64,000 bases of DNA from Verticillium longisporum (GCA_019188255.1 JAETXT010000014.1:1550001-1614000), one strand, 5' to 3'; counted from the stretch's first letter, positions 34,461-46,686 are shown. Notes: generated by a model from the sequence alone, not told the origin. A program made the numbers and translations.

Positions 34461-35538
34461 GCTGAGGTGCTTGAGGCAGGTGGGCAGAATGAGCCGTCGG
34501 AAGGCTTGAACATTGGACGTGCCAGAGAGGTCTAGGGACCATAACAATGCGACTCTGCTGAAAACGAGAGATCGAATTGTCGATGTCTGTGCCGCGATTT
34601 CATGATGAGCTTGGCTGTGGATGGCGCAGGGTTGGCTTGCTTTATGGTTTGTATTTTACTTCCTATGTATACCGAGTATGTGTTGTTTGATAAGGAACCT
34701 GTTTAATCTCGCAAGGGGATCCGATGGCGTGATGACTGGAAGCTCAGACGGTCTTTTATCTGATCGACCACAGGGCTGAGCAAGGGTTCACTTGGCAGAG
34801 GGAACTTTGGCTGATTACTGTGCCTCTCGAGATGCAGTTTGAGAGAAAACTAGGGTTACGAGGTTTGAAAGGGTGTGAAAAGCGTTGCACATGTATCGAC
34901 TCCCATGACCTGTTAGGCTAATAAACTAGGTAAGCAGCAAACAGCGTGCTTGATGCGAAAGCAAAGCTTATAGTGATTTGAATTTCGCGGTCTCCGCCTT
35001 CGTACCAACACTCACTCACAGTGCTTGCCCAGGCCCACGACGAGCGTCGACTCACAATGCCATCTATAACCTACCTAGGGAGCAATTGCATTCGTTGTCA
35101 ATGCAAAAGCAGAGATGGCAGCGAGAGTCTCGCAGGGCAAGATAGCTTGTCATTGTAGCCAGGCGCCTGTAACAGCAACTGGAGGCATCAACGCGGGCAA
35201 ACCTCGGCACCCGGGTGATGTCAGAGCAGCGCGACAAACATGGCTGGCGCACGAACCAATCGAGCCCACCGCATGCAGGGGCCTTGCTCTGGACCCCCCC
35301 TGAAGCTTGAGCTCCATTGGGGCTTAGCGCGCGACAAGCAGCCCAGAGAGCCGCGCGCATTCGTGTACGACCTCCACGTCCCTCGTCGAACGCGACCTGC
35401 CTTCCGACTGCCACACCCCTCGTGCATCCTTTCGAGCATCGCGTCAGTCGACTCCTCGACACTCCTGCACCGCCAAGACTCGACAAGACGCGTGCTTCAC
35501 AAGCCGGAACTGTCATTTCCTCGACGCCATCGCCCACC
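34461..35538. other. Intergenic between membrane-protein and ING/PHD genes
   Basis: No gene is recognised. The 35330-35538 part is C-rich leader-like sequence ending CCCACC before the next ATG. Confidence 0.45.
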
Positions 35539-38212
35539 ATGGCTGCCGTCGACGCCCCGGCCGAGGCTGAGGACGCAGTCTCTCCAAAAGACAAGACAAC
35601 CATGGAGCAAGACATCCCGCAGCCCCCCCTCAGTGCCATCAACAACCCTCTGAATTCACTTCAGATGCGCGCCGATCCTGATGCCCAAGCTACGGTCACC
35701 GACTTTCTCGACTTCACCGAGTATCTCCCGTCCGACATGATGCGCTCCCTGACGTAGATCGGCCTGCTCGATTCCCGCTACCACGACGCCTCACTGGACG
35801 TGCACAACATGACGACCACATGGGGACAGCTTCCCAAGATCCCGGCCGAAACGCGTCCCGCACCGAGCCAGCTTCGCGCCGACATCTCAGACGGCCTCAA
35901 CAGGACCGTCAGCTCTCGGGCGTTTGCGCACGCCGAGGCCATGCGCATGGACGAGAATGTGAACCGCCACTACAACCGCGTCAAGCTGATCCTGTCCAAA
36001 CTGCAAACAATGTTCGAAAATTATCCGACGGAAGAAGAGCAGAAAAGCCCTGTTGCCGTGTCCAAGTCGCCGCAGCTGGCGAGGGCTCCGAAGCCGACGC
36101 TGCGCCTGGCCAACGGCGAGAAGGCGCGGCGTCAGATGATCCCTCGAATCACCGTCCCGGGCGAGGTCCTGGCGCCGTACGATAACTTTGAGGCCTACAG
36201 CTCCGATAGCGACGAGAGCTCCGACGACGAGGACATGGAGATTGCGCCGTACAAAGCCGGCGCTGCTCCCAACGCGCGCGTCAAGCTCATGAAGCCGCCC
36301 AAGACGCCCAAGCCGCAAAAGACGCCAAAGGCACCCAACTCGAGACCGCCCAAGTCGGCGGGCGGAGCAGGTTCGGCGATTGCGCCGCCCGCTACACCCC
36401 TGCCGCCGCCGAAGAAGCCGCCCGAGAATGCCGTGATAGGCAGCGCAGACGCCCCGTGGCTCCAACTTACTGCGTGGGAGCTCGCCAAGCTGAGAAAGCG
36501 CATGAAGAAGAATGCACAGTGGACACCTAGCGACACAATGATCTCGCGAGAGCTGAACGACCTCGGCCGTGGCATTGATGCGTACCGAGAAGCGAAGAGA
36601 AAGGCGGAGGAGGAAGGCATCGCCTTTGACCCTGCCCCTTCAGCCATCGCTGCCGAGTCCGAGAATGGCAACCAGCAGACACCGGAGGGAGCTCTGAGCG
36701 CTGCAGCTCTACAGTCGGATGAGGTCCAGCTGAGCAACAGGGGCATGAAGCTCAACGAAGCCAAGAAACTGAAGAGAGAGTCGCTCGCGAAACAGGCGGC
36801 TGAGGAGGCCGAGGAATCTGCCCGCCTATTTAATGAAACGGCGAGGATGTTGATGACGCCCCAGCAGCCGCAGCCTAACTCGCAAGCGAAGGCGTCGAGC
36901 AAGCCCCTGCTTCGGCCAATCGAAGCCACAAGCGCAAGAGAGATTCGGCGACGGAGCCAGAGCCTCCAAAGATTGGCGAGCCAGAGAAAGCCGCGCCGCG
37001 GCCGCCGCCTGCCAAACGGACCAAGACCGAAACGCCAGTGCCGCTTCCTCATCTACGCGCAAGCCTAAGCACCCAGCCGCTGACAGAGACGCCCGTTCTC
37101 CCGCCTGTCTTGACGCCAGGGGGGACAGCCGTGACACCTCATTCGACCACGCCAGTACCGCTTCCTGTCCCCGGGCAGGATGCGACCAAGAGGACGGTGT
37201 CCCCAGCATTGTCCAAAGAAAACGGCGCCGGCGCTGGCACCATCACGACGGTCATTCCTGTCAAACCTCCTGCCGAGACCCCCGTCCCAGCTCCCATTCT
37301 ATCGCCAAGAAAATCCACCACACCCATCCTTCCTCCCATTCCTCAGTCATCAAAAAGAGAGACAAGGGGCGACGTGGCGAAGAAGCCGTCGTTCTCGGAG
37401 TCTGAAGTCATCCAGCAGTCCGCCCCTGTCCTGCCACCGCTCCAGCTGGAGCACACCGACCAGCAGCCAGAACCACGCCAACTACGCCAGTCGTCCGCTG
37501 CGCCCTCCATCAAACAAAGCAAGTCACGCTCCAGCACGCCGGGCCTCACGCCGGGCCCAGACGGCACATTTCCCCGCGCGCGTCCCGCCTCCCGAGGACA
37601 AGCTTCGAGTCAAGAGCCCCAGCCCTCGCTGGCGACGGACCGGCCGCGGCGCGCCAGCACAGCGCGGAACACGCCCGTGCCTGATGCCGCCGCAGTGGCG
37701 GCCACACTCGCGGCACGGCAGACGAACAAGCGGACGAGGCGGCCCGCGCCAGGTGTCGTGAGCACGACAACGTCAGGCGGTAGTAGCGCCGTCGGCAAGC
37801 GCAAAAAGGCACCCAGCGTGAAGAAGCGCGTGCGGCCGCAGAAGAAGAGCAACGGGCAGCAGCAGATGGTGGAGGAGACGGAAGAGGTCGATGACGAGGG
37901 GAATCCGATTGACGCGGACGAGGCGCGCTATTGCCTCTGCGACCGCGTGAGCTTTGGTGTCATGATCAGCTGTGATAATACGGTGAGTTTTCTTTGCTCT
38001 AACGATCCCCCCCCCCTCTGCTCGCGATAGTTTGGACTGCGCGCTGACGTCCCCGCGACCGGCAGAATTGTCTGAAGGAGTGGTTCCACCTGGAATGTGT
38101 CGGCTTGAGCGCTATTCCTGCGCGGACAACTAAATGGTATTGTCCCGAGTGTAGGGTTGCTCTGAACATCGGGGAAAAGGGCGAGGTGACGGCGAGGGGG
38201 GTCAAGGCCTGA
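35539..38212 (+). CDS. ING-family PHD-finger protein (Pho23-like), with one in-frame TAG and one frameshift
   Basis: Chromatin reader of the ING family. Relatives (yeast Pho23, a subunit of the Rpd3L deacetylase complex) bind H3K4me3. About 860 residues. Start ATG 35539 in a good context (ACCATGG). The N-terminal ING domain spans residues about 45-140: TDFLDFTEYLPSDMMRSL, then SLDVHNMTTTWGQLP, RADISDGLNR and VNRHYNRVKLILSKLQTM. The middle is long, disordered and rich in P, S and K. The PHD finger is at the C-terminus: YCLCDRVSFGVMISCDN, then CLKEWFHLECVGLSA and TKWYCPECR, with all zinc ligands present. One intron (37983-38065) splits it. Breaks: TAG at 35755-35757, where homologues have a hydrophobic residue, and one missing C in CCCC 36904-36907. 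With five Cs the frame continues SSKPPASANRSHKRKRD. Both are probably sequence errors. Confidence 0.85.
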
Positions 38213-38655
38213 TGGACGTGATGGCTCGCTTTCTGGGCTGACGAGCAGACCGGATGCGAGGGATAGCTTGCGCTACATGTGTGCTGAGCTGGTCGGGGAT
38301 CGGAAGATATTTAGTGGTGACGGCAACTATCAGCGTTTCGAGGATCAGGGTTCATTTTGACAGTGTTATGGCTGTATGAGTAAGCTATGGTTGGGCGTCC
38401 AGGTAGCCAAGGGGGTATTCTATTCATCACGTCCTCTATTTAGGCATTCGCAATTCGAGAGCGTTCAAGTTTTGTGCTGATATCGTCCGGGGAGACAGAC
38501 ATGGAATGTGGAACTATTGCGAATCCGCAAGTCCTCGTCTACCGTTTTGATAAGACACCAGGACGGTAACGAGAGCGCCGTGTCAGGTCAATCATGCATC
38601 CGGCTGAGAGGTCTTGGGTCGCTGCGGAAGCATGGCTGCCTCTACCGACAAGGGC
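38213..38655. other. Convergent 3' intergenic region
   Basis: This lies between the stops of the ING/PHD gene and the minus-strand NTF2-like gene. Nothing is recognised. Confidence 0.4.
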
Positions 38656-39156
38656 TCATGCCTCGGCCGGCACCCACTCCAATCCTGTCTTCTCGCTCAG
38701 CCAGACCTGGTAGAACGACATCTTCCACGCCCCGTCGTGCTTCTCCCACACGGCGCGGCCGGCCCAGCTCAGGACTTTCTCCTGATCGTCGGGCGCGACC
38801 CTCGTCACGACGCCCTCCAGCATGAGCTGCACTCGGCCCTCTGCCACCTCGCCGACGTAGGCGCTGCTGGCCCAGTGCGACCTCGCCTTGACGTCCTTCC
38901 ACATGTTGGTGCGGAACCGGCGGATGTCGTCGGTCGCCTGGGCGCCGGCGCCCGCCATGATGGCCTTTGCATTCCGAGTGAAGTAGCCGAGCCACGTGTC
39001 GTTGGCGGCGGGATCGTCGCTGACACGATAGAAGTCCTGAATCGTCTGGACGAGTTCCTGCTGGAGGGCAGGGCCGAGTATGGTGGTCTCGGGGAAGGGG
39101 TTCATACGACTGTACTGGTCCTGCGGCTCGCTGATGCGTGACGTGGGATCAGCCAT
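38656..39156 (-). CDS. NTF2-like / SnoaL-type small protein
   Basis: Single-exon gene of 166 residues, start ATG 39154-39156 (MADPTSRISEPQDQYSRM). The pattern of an N-terminal helix (LQQELVQTIQDFYRVSDD), a short helix (DTWLGYFTRNAKAIMAG), then beta strands (EVAEGRVQLMLEGVVTRV; GAWKMSFYQVWL) and the final WVPAEA suggests a cone-shaped NTF2-like fold. Members include small cyclases, dehydratases and non-enzymatic proteins, so no function is assigned. No signal peptide. GC-rich third positions and lack of frame breaks support a real gene. Confidence 0.72.
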   Translation of the reverse strand: MADPTSRISEPQDQYSRMNPFPETTILGPALQQELVQTIQDFYRVSDDPAANDTWLGYFTRNAKAIMAGAGAQATDDIRRFRTNMWKDVKARSHWASSAYVGEVAEGRVQLMLEGVVTRVAPDDQEKVLSWAGRAVWEKHDGAWKMSFYQVWLSEKTGLEWVPAEA

Positions 39157-41382
39157 CCTGCTCTGGCTTGGCTTGCTGCCGAGTGACGCGCTTGCCCGAT
39201 TTGACCGAAGCTAACGTTCTTCGACGAGGGGGGCAATGAGAGACCCTAGGTTGGGCCAAGATGCTGGAGGTTATGTTGAAGATGGAGCGGCGGGCAGGTA
39301 GGTACCGTACCTCAGTACCTACCTACCTAAGGTAGGTACACAGTTTACAGTGCCTGCCAGCCCAGGTGCCCACCGCAGATGAGATAAGCATGTCGGCCCC
39401 CAGACTGGAAACAGTAGCAGGACTCGAGGGCGAGGCCAAACGCGTGTCAGAGTATCAAGTGATCCCGTGCTAGGTTTATCCCGAAGCTAGCCTGCCTGGC
39501 GGCCTGGCCTCGTTGCCCGTTCTGGGCAAGGGAAACATGGAGGCACAACGATGACATAATGGGGTCCGCGAGCTTGCACCGTGGTCGCGATGAAACGCGA
39601 GCGACCACAAAGGAACCGAACGGCCCTCGAATAGGACCCTCGTACGTCAGCGCGTGCGATGCGTCCAATGTCCCACTGCCGTGTTCTCGTGGGCCTTGAT
39701 CCGGCGCTGAGTGGCCAGCTCACCTGACCACACCTACTGTTGTACCTATGGAGGTACTCAGGTAGAGCCAGGCGAAGCGCACGCGCGCCCCTGCCCCTCA
39801 CTCCTTTGAACGGGGACATGGCAGGTCCATGGGCATTTCAACGTGCACCCGTCAGGTGGCATTGATCTGGCAACATGGCATTCTGGCTTGGCCAAAGCTA
39901 GCGGGGTACATTCGCGCAACTTGAATGATGGGTTGACCTGGCAGGCCAAAGTTTCCAAGGCAGTCAAGTCAAGTGTTGTTGGATGAATCATCCGGGAAGG
40001 GAGATTGCCGTTTTCATGCCTTGTTGTCGCTACCTTACCTAGGTTTGTTCCTCATGGCGGTGGCTGGCGTCAGCACAAGGGCCCACGGTCATGATGAGGA
40101 TGGTTGATGCATCGGCGTGACTGTTCCATTTGACTGGGCGAGGCCGACCACAGCTCGTCAGCAGCTTGTACCTTCTGAGGCTTCGGCGCTGCCCGGGCAC
40201 GGCACAAGACTGCGCAGCGTGCCTGGCGCCCTTGCCGCCTTGGGGCGTGTGCTGTGAGGCCTGTCCTGTCCTGCCCTGTCCTGGCCTACCCTGCCCGGAG
40301 TGAGGAGGGGCGTGTGTGTTGGGGCATCCGATTGCGTCGTCTGATGGGCTATTGAGATGAAGTGGGATGGGGAATGAATGCCATGCGGGAAAAGGCGGTG
40401 CTTCGGGAGATTGAGGCCATGGCGACCTCCTGTCGTACCCAAGGTACTGATTGTACCTGACTGGTAGGTTGAATGGAGAGGCGATAACAGCCAGAGCGAT
40501 GAGGGGCTGAAGTCTTCGGCCGCGCAGGGAGGAACCTCCCTAGGTACTGTAGAGTAGGTACGCACTGGGCCAGATGACAGAAGAGGGGAAATGTACCTTG
40601 GTAGGCGGGAGGCGAGCGATAAGGTACCTGCTTCCCCCGCCCTTTGACGCCTTCCCACCTGCCCACCCCTGTTCTCCATCTGGCAGCGGGCCAGATTTAG
40701 CGCCATCCCACTGGAACTGAGAGTATCACACCCCTCTCAGCACCCTTTTTAGCGAGACACCCCAGGCACCCGTCCCCCCTTTCAGCAGGCCCCCCAAAGG
40801 ACCCCCGGCCACGGCCCAGAGCACGCAAAGCCCCGCCGCCCCCCCGTCTTCCGTGTCGCATCTCCACTGACTGACTGGACGCTACTCCTACCTACCTAGT
40901 TACGATGCCTTACCTGAGTGTCCATAGCCCCTCTGGTTCCCTCCCTTCTTGTCAGTCAGCCACGAACAAACACCACGAAACCATACGAAATCACGATAGC
41001 ATCAACCAAACGTAGAAATTTTTCTTTCTTTGTGCCTTATAGATTTGCCTCTCACGACCTTCAGTAATAATCCCAGCTCTCCTCTCCCTGAGCTCCGCCT
41101 ACAGGACAGGATCCACCCCTTTGTCCTGCGGCTCCGGCTCCCCCCACGACAGCATCACGACCGCGACTTCTCCTTTTGAGTCGCCTCGAGAAAGCGCTCC
41201 TCTCTGGATCCGACACCGTATTGAGCAACTTGCATCGTCAAACTTCCCTCCAACGAACCCTGGGTTGCCTCTCCCACCCAACCTTTGCAACCGCTGCCCG
41301 GTGCCCGAGCTGAGACGTTGCCCCGCGGAACGCCAGTACCAGGGCGGGATACCTGCTCTGGCTGCCTGCGCACCACCACTTA
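39157..41382. promoter_or_regulatory. Long divergent intergenic region with palindrome clusters
   Basis: No gene is supportable. TACCTACCTAAGGTAGG-like palindromes occur at about 39296-39340, 40030-40044, 40536-40560 and 40887-40901. Repeats of CCTGTCCTG lie near 40260-40300. 40740-41380 is strongly C/T-rich and probably carries the transcription start and leader of the BCAS3 gene. Confidence 0.5.
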
Positions 41383-44300
41383 ATGCCGAGTGAGTCCCTC
41401 CCTTCTGAAGACTGTAGTCAGCCGAAAGCTTGGAGTAAACCTCTGACTGAAAGTGCCAGGCTCGAAGAAAGACAAGAAGAACGCGAAAGATGGCGGAGGG
41501 GTTAGCTCTGCGGCGAGCAAGCTGGCTGCCAGCAAGTTCGCGTATGTTTGACCACTGCCACCTCGTGCCATGCACTTGGTCCTTGTCCTTCCCCTTTCTG
41601 TTCCATGAACCGAGCCGCTGACGTTTTCTCCGAGGTATAGCAACGCGTCGAAGCCTCCCACTGCCACACCTCCCTCCTCTGTTGCCTCGCCCAATATTGG
41701 GCCCGTCGCACCCTCCTCCTACGATGGCAACCCTGCAATCTCTCCCCCCTTGGATGCCCTCTCGACTACGCCTGCGTCCGTCGGAACGGCTGTGAGCGCA
41801 AACCCCGACTGGATCAGGGGTGGCCTGGCCGGGTCGCCTGGGAACCTCATAAGCTTGATGGGCGAATCGCCGCCCACCCAACCCTCCTCCTACGAGGATC
41901 ATTCACGCCTTCCCTACGGTTGGGCGAACCACCGCCACTTCATCCCGTCCCAGCCCGCCTCCCCCTCGCCTCCCAATAGCATCCCGAGCAGCGTCCCGAA
42001 CAGTTATCCCAACAGCTTCCGTCGCCCCCTGAGCTTCCAGCAGGAGTCCCACTTTCCCGTGGAAACCCACGCGCAGGCATCTGCCGCAGCCTATCGTCGC
42101 GCCTCCATGCAGTCGCCCTTCTCCCAGGGCAGGATTGTTCCTCATCCTCCTCCTCCCCATCACCCCCAGGCCCATTTCTATGGCGCGCCGGATCTTGACC
42201 TCGACATGGCGCCCCAGAACGGGATGAAGCCCGGCGAGAACGGCTACCACTTTGGCTTCGACACGCTGCCCTCCCCAAGCACAGCGGCGCTTCCTGGCTC
42301 AGACAATGCTGTCATCACTGGCTACGAAGGCGGCCTGGAGGTCCATTCGGTGACCAAGCGAGGTGTGGAACGTGTCGCTGGACTGAGAGGTCTGCGTGGA
42401 GGCGTCTACAATGCCAAGATTCTGCCCTGGACCGCCTCGGGTGACCATGCGGCTCTTTACCCCCTCATTGCTGTCGTTGTCCACGGCCCCGTACTGCCAC
42501 AGGGCTCACACGAAGTTCATTCCGCCACGCAAGACAACAATTCGGAAGACAGGCCCGAGCCGCCTGGTAGTCCTCGAACTGACGGCGGCAGCAAGGAGAC
42601 CTCGGGACCTCGGTCGGGTGCCACCATCGAGTACTACCAGACCGCTGTCGAATTGTACTCTCTGAAGACCAACAAACTTGTTGATGTGCTGCTTCTGGCG
42701 CCCAAGATTCCTCTTCCCACAGCCATCACAAGCCCTGTCTTCCAGGCGCCTGCGCCAACCGGATCGCTTGTGATCAAGGCAGACGCCGGCAATATCGTTG
42801 TGGCTTCCGGCATGACCGGCGAGATATGGCTGTACCGCACCATTGAGGGATCGTACGGTGACGGCAAACTTCACTTTGGCTGCACGGGAAAGCTTTGGAC
42901 CAGCCTACAGCAACCTACAAGAGGCGAGGTTGCCGAAGAGTCTGAGAGGCGGTCATCCCCCGCACCGATTTCCACTCATCCCAAGCCGAACCCGCACACC
43001 CCGATCTTCGCCGTCAATGGTAGATGGATCGCGTACTGCCCTCCTCCACCTTCTACGCAGATCACTCTTCGAGCTCATGTTCCGGTTCCGGTTCTCGGTA
43101 AAGGCCCGACCCTGTCTTCGGTAACGCCTCCAGGACTTCCGGCTGTGACCTCCGCGATCGACACGGCCATGTCAGAGGGTGTGATGAACAAGATCATGCG
43201 CGAGACTACCCAGGAGCTCATCTCGGGTGCCAAGTGGGTAGGTCAGCAGGGCATGCAGGCCTGGAACTCATACTGGAACAAGAACACGGTACCGCAGCGG
43301 CAGCCTCGGTCACCAACGTTGGCTGCCCAGCAGTGGCCTGGTTCATACCCTCCACGACCGGATGCAGTCCAGTTTCCTCCGACGCATGCGACGCCGGGCC
43401 AGACGCCAGCCAGCAAGGACCCTGCTCTTGTTTCCATCGTCGACATGGGAACCATGGGGCTCTCTGCCTCCCTGCACCCCGTCACTGCGTTCCCGACGCC
43501 GCTCGGCTGCAGCTTCCTGTCCTTCTCGCCTTCCGGGTTGTCCTTGTTCACGGCCAGTAGCAAGGGTGACGTGCAGACCGTGTGGGATCTCTTTAGCATC
43601 CAGTACACCAAGTCGTCTCCGCTCCAAGTTTCGACTACGGCCAGCGTTGTTGGGCCACGGGTTCGCCAGATCGCGCACTTTTCGCGCATGACGGTAGCAC
43701 GCATCGTGGAGGTGACATGGTCGCGACCCAATGGCGAGCGAATCGCCATGGTCACGGAGCGCGGCACGGTGCATCTGCTCGACATGCCCGAAAGTGCCTA
43801 TACCTGGCCGCCGCCCCGGCGTCGAAAGGAGGCAGAACCGAACGGTGCTCCTGCGTCTGAAACGTCCAGCACTGCCGTCTCTATTGCCTCCAATGCCTTT
43901 GGCGCCGCGTTCGTAGCTGCTCGGCCGCTGATCAACCGCCCGCGTAGGAGCAGTGCGGTTGTTGCGGGTCAGAATGGGACTAACGGCTCCAACTTTGTCG
44001 ATTCTGCCAGTCAAGGCGGCAGAGCAATCGCTGCCACCATCAGCCATTCCTTGGGCAAGACAGGCACGGCAATCAACCAGCTACGGCACACGGGGAGAAC
44101 AGGGTTTCCTTGCCCCCAAGCACCCTGTTGCCCTCGGCATCGTGCGTCATGTGGATGACTGGTAGAAAGTATCACTCGCTCTACGTCGTGGGCGACGGAC
44201 TGGTGAGAACCTTCCCCTCCAAGACCCGGCGAGCATCGAGCGTGGCAGACAAGCAGCGCACCCCCAAGGGCAACCGCTACAAGGATATGAAGTTGCCTTC

Positions 44301-44628
44301 GCTTCCCGATGGCGACATGGCGCCAAAAGTGAAGCAATTCATCGAAGGCGACGAGGCTCTAGAACTGTCCGATCAGGATATGGACGCATGCAACACTCTG
44401 ACTCTCGAACCACGTGCGAGAACGGTACAGGTCGACTTCAGTCCCGAGGCATCCATCCCCCAGGCAGAGATAGAGTCTAGTGCACCGTACCAGCCTTTCC
44501 ACACCGACAGGCGTGTCGCGCTGTACGAGTATGGTCCCGCTGCGGGTGATGCGGAAGCCTCAGCGTTGACAGTGATGCTCGGCGACATCAACCTCGAGGA
44601 CAAGGCAACCTCAAAGCAACAGAAGAAG

Positions 44629-44680
<52 letters not shown>

Positions 44681-44980
44681 TGCAGGTCCAGGCCGCTGCC
44701 CCTGCAGCAGACTTTTCCCAGCCATGGGCGTTTGGTCAGAAGCTTGATCTCATCAGGCTAGACTTGAGCCACGTACAGCTGTCTGACGAGGATTTCAACA
44801 CCTCAGATGACCCGCGTGCTCTCCCCTGACTTCGATGGAGCGGGTGATGCATGTGGGGAGAATCGAGACGAGATTGTGGTGACGACGCGAAGACGCCGCG
44901 GCGCACGCCACCCAGAGGACGAGGACGGATTCTTTGAGGACGACTGCGAGGTTCTCGATTTCGCGGACCAGAGAGTCTGA
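41383..44980 (+). CDS. WD40/BCAS3-domain protein with three frameshifts near its C-terminus
   Basis: Large cytoplasmic protein related to BCAS3 (in animals a phagophore-associated WD40 protein). About 1,090 residues. The first exon is seven bases (ATGCCGA); introns of 70 and about 95 nt lead to MPSSKKDKKNAKDGGG, then FANASKPPTATPPS. The propeller region begins near SVTKRGVERVAGLRGLRGGV and contains NIVVASGMTGEIWLYR, STHPKPNPHTPIFAVNGRW, LSFSPSGLSLFTASSKGDV and RIAMVTERGTVHLLDM. BCAS3-like C-terminal blocks are SCVMWMTGRKYHSLYVVGDG and DEDFNTSDDPRALP. A glutamine tract is encoded at 44632-44676. Three one-base deficits are visible: GGGG 44092-44095, CCCC 44823-44826 and GGGG 44855-44858. Adding one base to each run gives HTGENRVSLPPS, ALPLTSMERVMHVG and GENRDEIVVTTRRRR, and the frame then runs to TGA 44978-44980. 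Confidence 0.85.
44632..44676 (+). repeat. (CAG)15 glutamine repeat inside the BCAS3-like gene
   Basis: Fifteen uninterrupted CAG codons in frame, preceded by lysine-rich KQQKKK. Uninterrupted CAG tracts are often length-variable between strains. Confidence 0.95.
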
Positions 44981-45468
44981 ACAAGGTTACGACGTGGTCA
45001 GGGGTCAGGTTGTGCTGTCGAGGCTACGCTTTGCTCAAAGGGAAACGGTTGCGTGGAGTATTTGTTTCATCGGCATGGTGAGAGACGACTGCAATACACT
45101 AGCGTAGTCTACTCATAGTCACTCGCTCTTCTGGCAACGACTGGTGGGCTGAGGGATGGCTTGATGGCTTTTGCAAAGTACTGCTACTAGTTTTTTTTTC
45201 GTAACGTGGCATTGCGACGAATGCGGGCGCAAGTGGGCTGGCAAGCAAGCTACCCGCCGAATACAACCGTGTAGATACCCATTTTCTGGATGTCCTCCCC
45301 GGTGTTCTGGATCCGTGTTGCGTGACCGTAGACAACGCGCACTTGATTAATGAGGACGGCAACCTCTAGCAGGCGCCTGACCTCCAGCGTGAACTGCGCG
45401 ACCCTCGGCAGCGCACCCCTTTTTCGCCATTGCAACTTTGTAGCGCTCGACGCTCGACGACAGCTCCC
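44981..45468. other. Convergent 3' intergenic region
   Basis: This lies between the BCAS3-like stop and the DPM2 stop. A T-run lies at about 45191-45199. No gene is recognised. Confidence 0.4.
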
Positions 45469-45919
45469 TTAAGCCTTCTTCTTCGCGGCAGCCTTGGCCT
45501 TGGCGGCCTTCTTCTTGTTGCTTCGGATCATGACGGTGCCGAGGAAGGAGCCGACAACGGCGGAGGCGAGGAGGATGAGGATGACGGGGATGCGAATGGC
45601 CCAGACGCGGGCGGGGAAGAGGCTCTGGAGCGGGTGGTCGTCGTCGACAAAGGGCTGTGGACACGTCAGTATCTTTTTTGTTTTCTTTGCTTCTCGGGTT
45701 TTGCCGAGTGTGGCCCGCGGGGGGGGTCGGAGAGGCACCGTCGCGATCCACGGGGCGAGAGGAAAGGGGCAGGGGAGAGACTTTGCGCCCGGGGGCGGAG
45801 ACGCAACGTACGATGAGGAGCGTCCAGATGGTGTAGTAGGTGAATATGACGGAGGCGGCCACAAGCATGGCGAGGCCGACGAGTTTGTCGAGCTTTGAAG
45901 GGGCTTGTGTTAGCGACAT
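45469..45919 (-). CDS. DPM2: DPM2, regulatory subunit of dolichol-phosphate mannose synthase
   Basis: Small ER membrane protein that stabilises the catalytic subunit of dolichol-P-mannose synthase and also supports GPI-anchor GlcNAc transferase. About 95 residues in two exons. Start ATG 45917-45919 (MSLTQAPSKLDKLVGLAML). The first membrane helix runs through VGLAMLVAASVIFTYYTIW. The intron follows LLI and rejoins at PFVDDDHPLQSLFPARVWAI. The second helix is IPVILILLASAVVGSFLG and the tail is lysine-rich (NKKKAAKAKAAAKKKA), as in fungal DPM2. PFVD...LQ...FP..WA is the family signature. Intact. Confidence 0.93.
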
Positions 45920-46593
45920 TGTGTTCTCTCTCTCTCTCTTCTGTCGCTGCTAGAGGAAAGCTGGCTATCTGGAAGGCGGAGGGGAAGGAGATGGGCGTGA
46001 TGGGGGGAGAAGGTCAGGGGGAGAGGTTTGGGTGGATTTGGACGGACCATTGTCGAGGCGACTTTCGGGCAAGTCTTGCGCGTAACGAGCGTGGGAGCGG
46101 GCGCTGGGCGAGTTCGATGGGGAATCTCGGTGGAGAGAGGTCCCAGTTTGTTGCGGGTTTGCGGTTGCGGTGCTGGTGGAGGGTTCGTCGCGGGCGGCGC
46201 GATGTGTCGTGGAGGTTTGGGTTGGGATTTCCAGGGGGTGGTGAGTGTGGCGCATATTGGTGGGTAGGCCACGGTGCATCTGTGGCTTGATTTGGCGTTG
46301 ACTGACACGGGCTTGATGCCCGAGTTCCACACCCCTTTGGATGGCCATGAGCCATCTATCTACTGCATTATTTACATTCTTTCGCTGTTCTCACAATGAT
46401 CTCAGTGAAGATGAGTAAACGCGTTCTTGTAAATGGCCTGTTGTGTTCTCTTGGGCGTTATATGGCAGCGTCAAACACACGGCTCTGCAGACGATACCCT
46501 GTGGCTCGTGCTGCTCGAACAGAAGCTTGCCTTCTCCATGGAACCGCCTTTCATGCTATACCTGAGTCCGAGATAACAAACCCAAAAAGTATA
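45920..46593. other. Intergenic upstream of DPM2
   Basis: Open frames on both strands here are low-complexity and unsupported. A (CT)n run lies at about 45924-45938 close to the DPM2 start and is probably promoter sequence. Confidence 0.4.
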
Positions 46594-46686
46594 CGATAGC
46601 AGCAGGATTCGAACCTGCGCGGGCAAACCCATAGGATAAGGAAGACATATTCAAATCCCACCCAATAACCACTCTGGCATGCTACC
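46594..46686 (-). tRNA. tRNA-Ser(UGA) with a ~12-nt intron
   Basis: On the minus strand the acceptor GGTAGCA pairs with TGCTATC (one G-U) and the discriminator is G, typical of serine. The D-arm is CCAGAGTGGTTATTGG. Anticodon stem TGGGA/TCCTA encloses 19 nt, read as a seven-base loop (TTTGAA...A, anticodon TGA) plus 12 intron bases. A long variable arm (GGGTTTGCCC) and perfect T-arm/box B (GGTTCGAATCC) follow. Box A departs by one base from consensus. The anticodon depends on intron placement; a decayed tRNA is a lesser possibility. Confidence 0.7.

Noticed and set aside
33630..34547. 305-codon minus-strand frame
   Set aside because: It is antisense to the spliced membrane-protein gene, whose exons and hydrophobic pattern are convincing.
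38656..45919. Biosynthetic or defence gene cluster around BCAS3, NTF2-like and DPM2 genes
   Set aside because: The neighbours are housekeeping genes on alternating strands, with no synthase, transporter, NLR or shared regulator.
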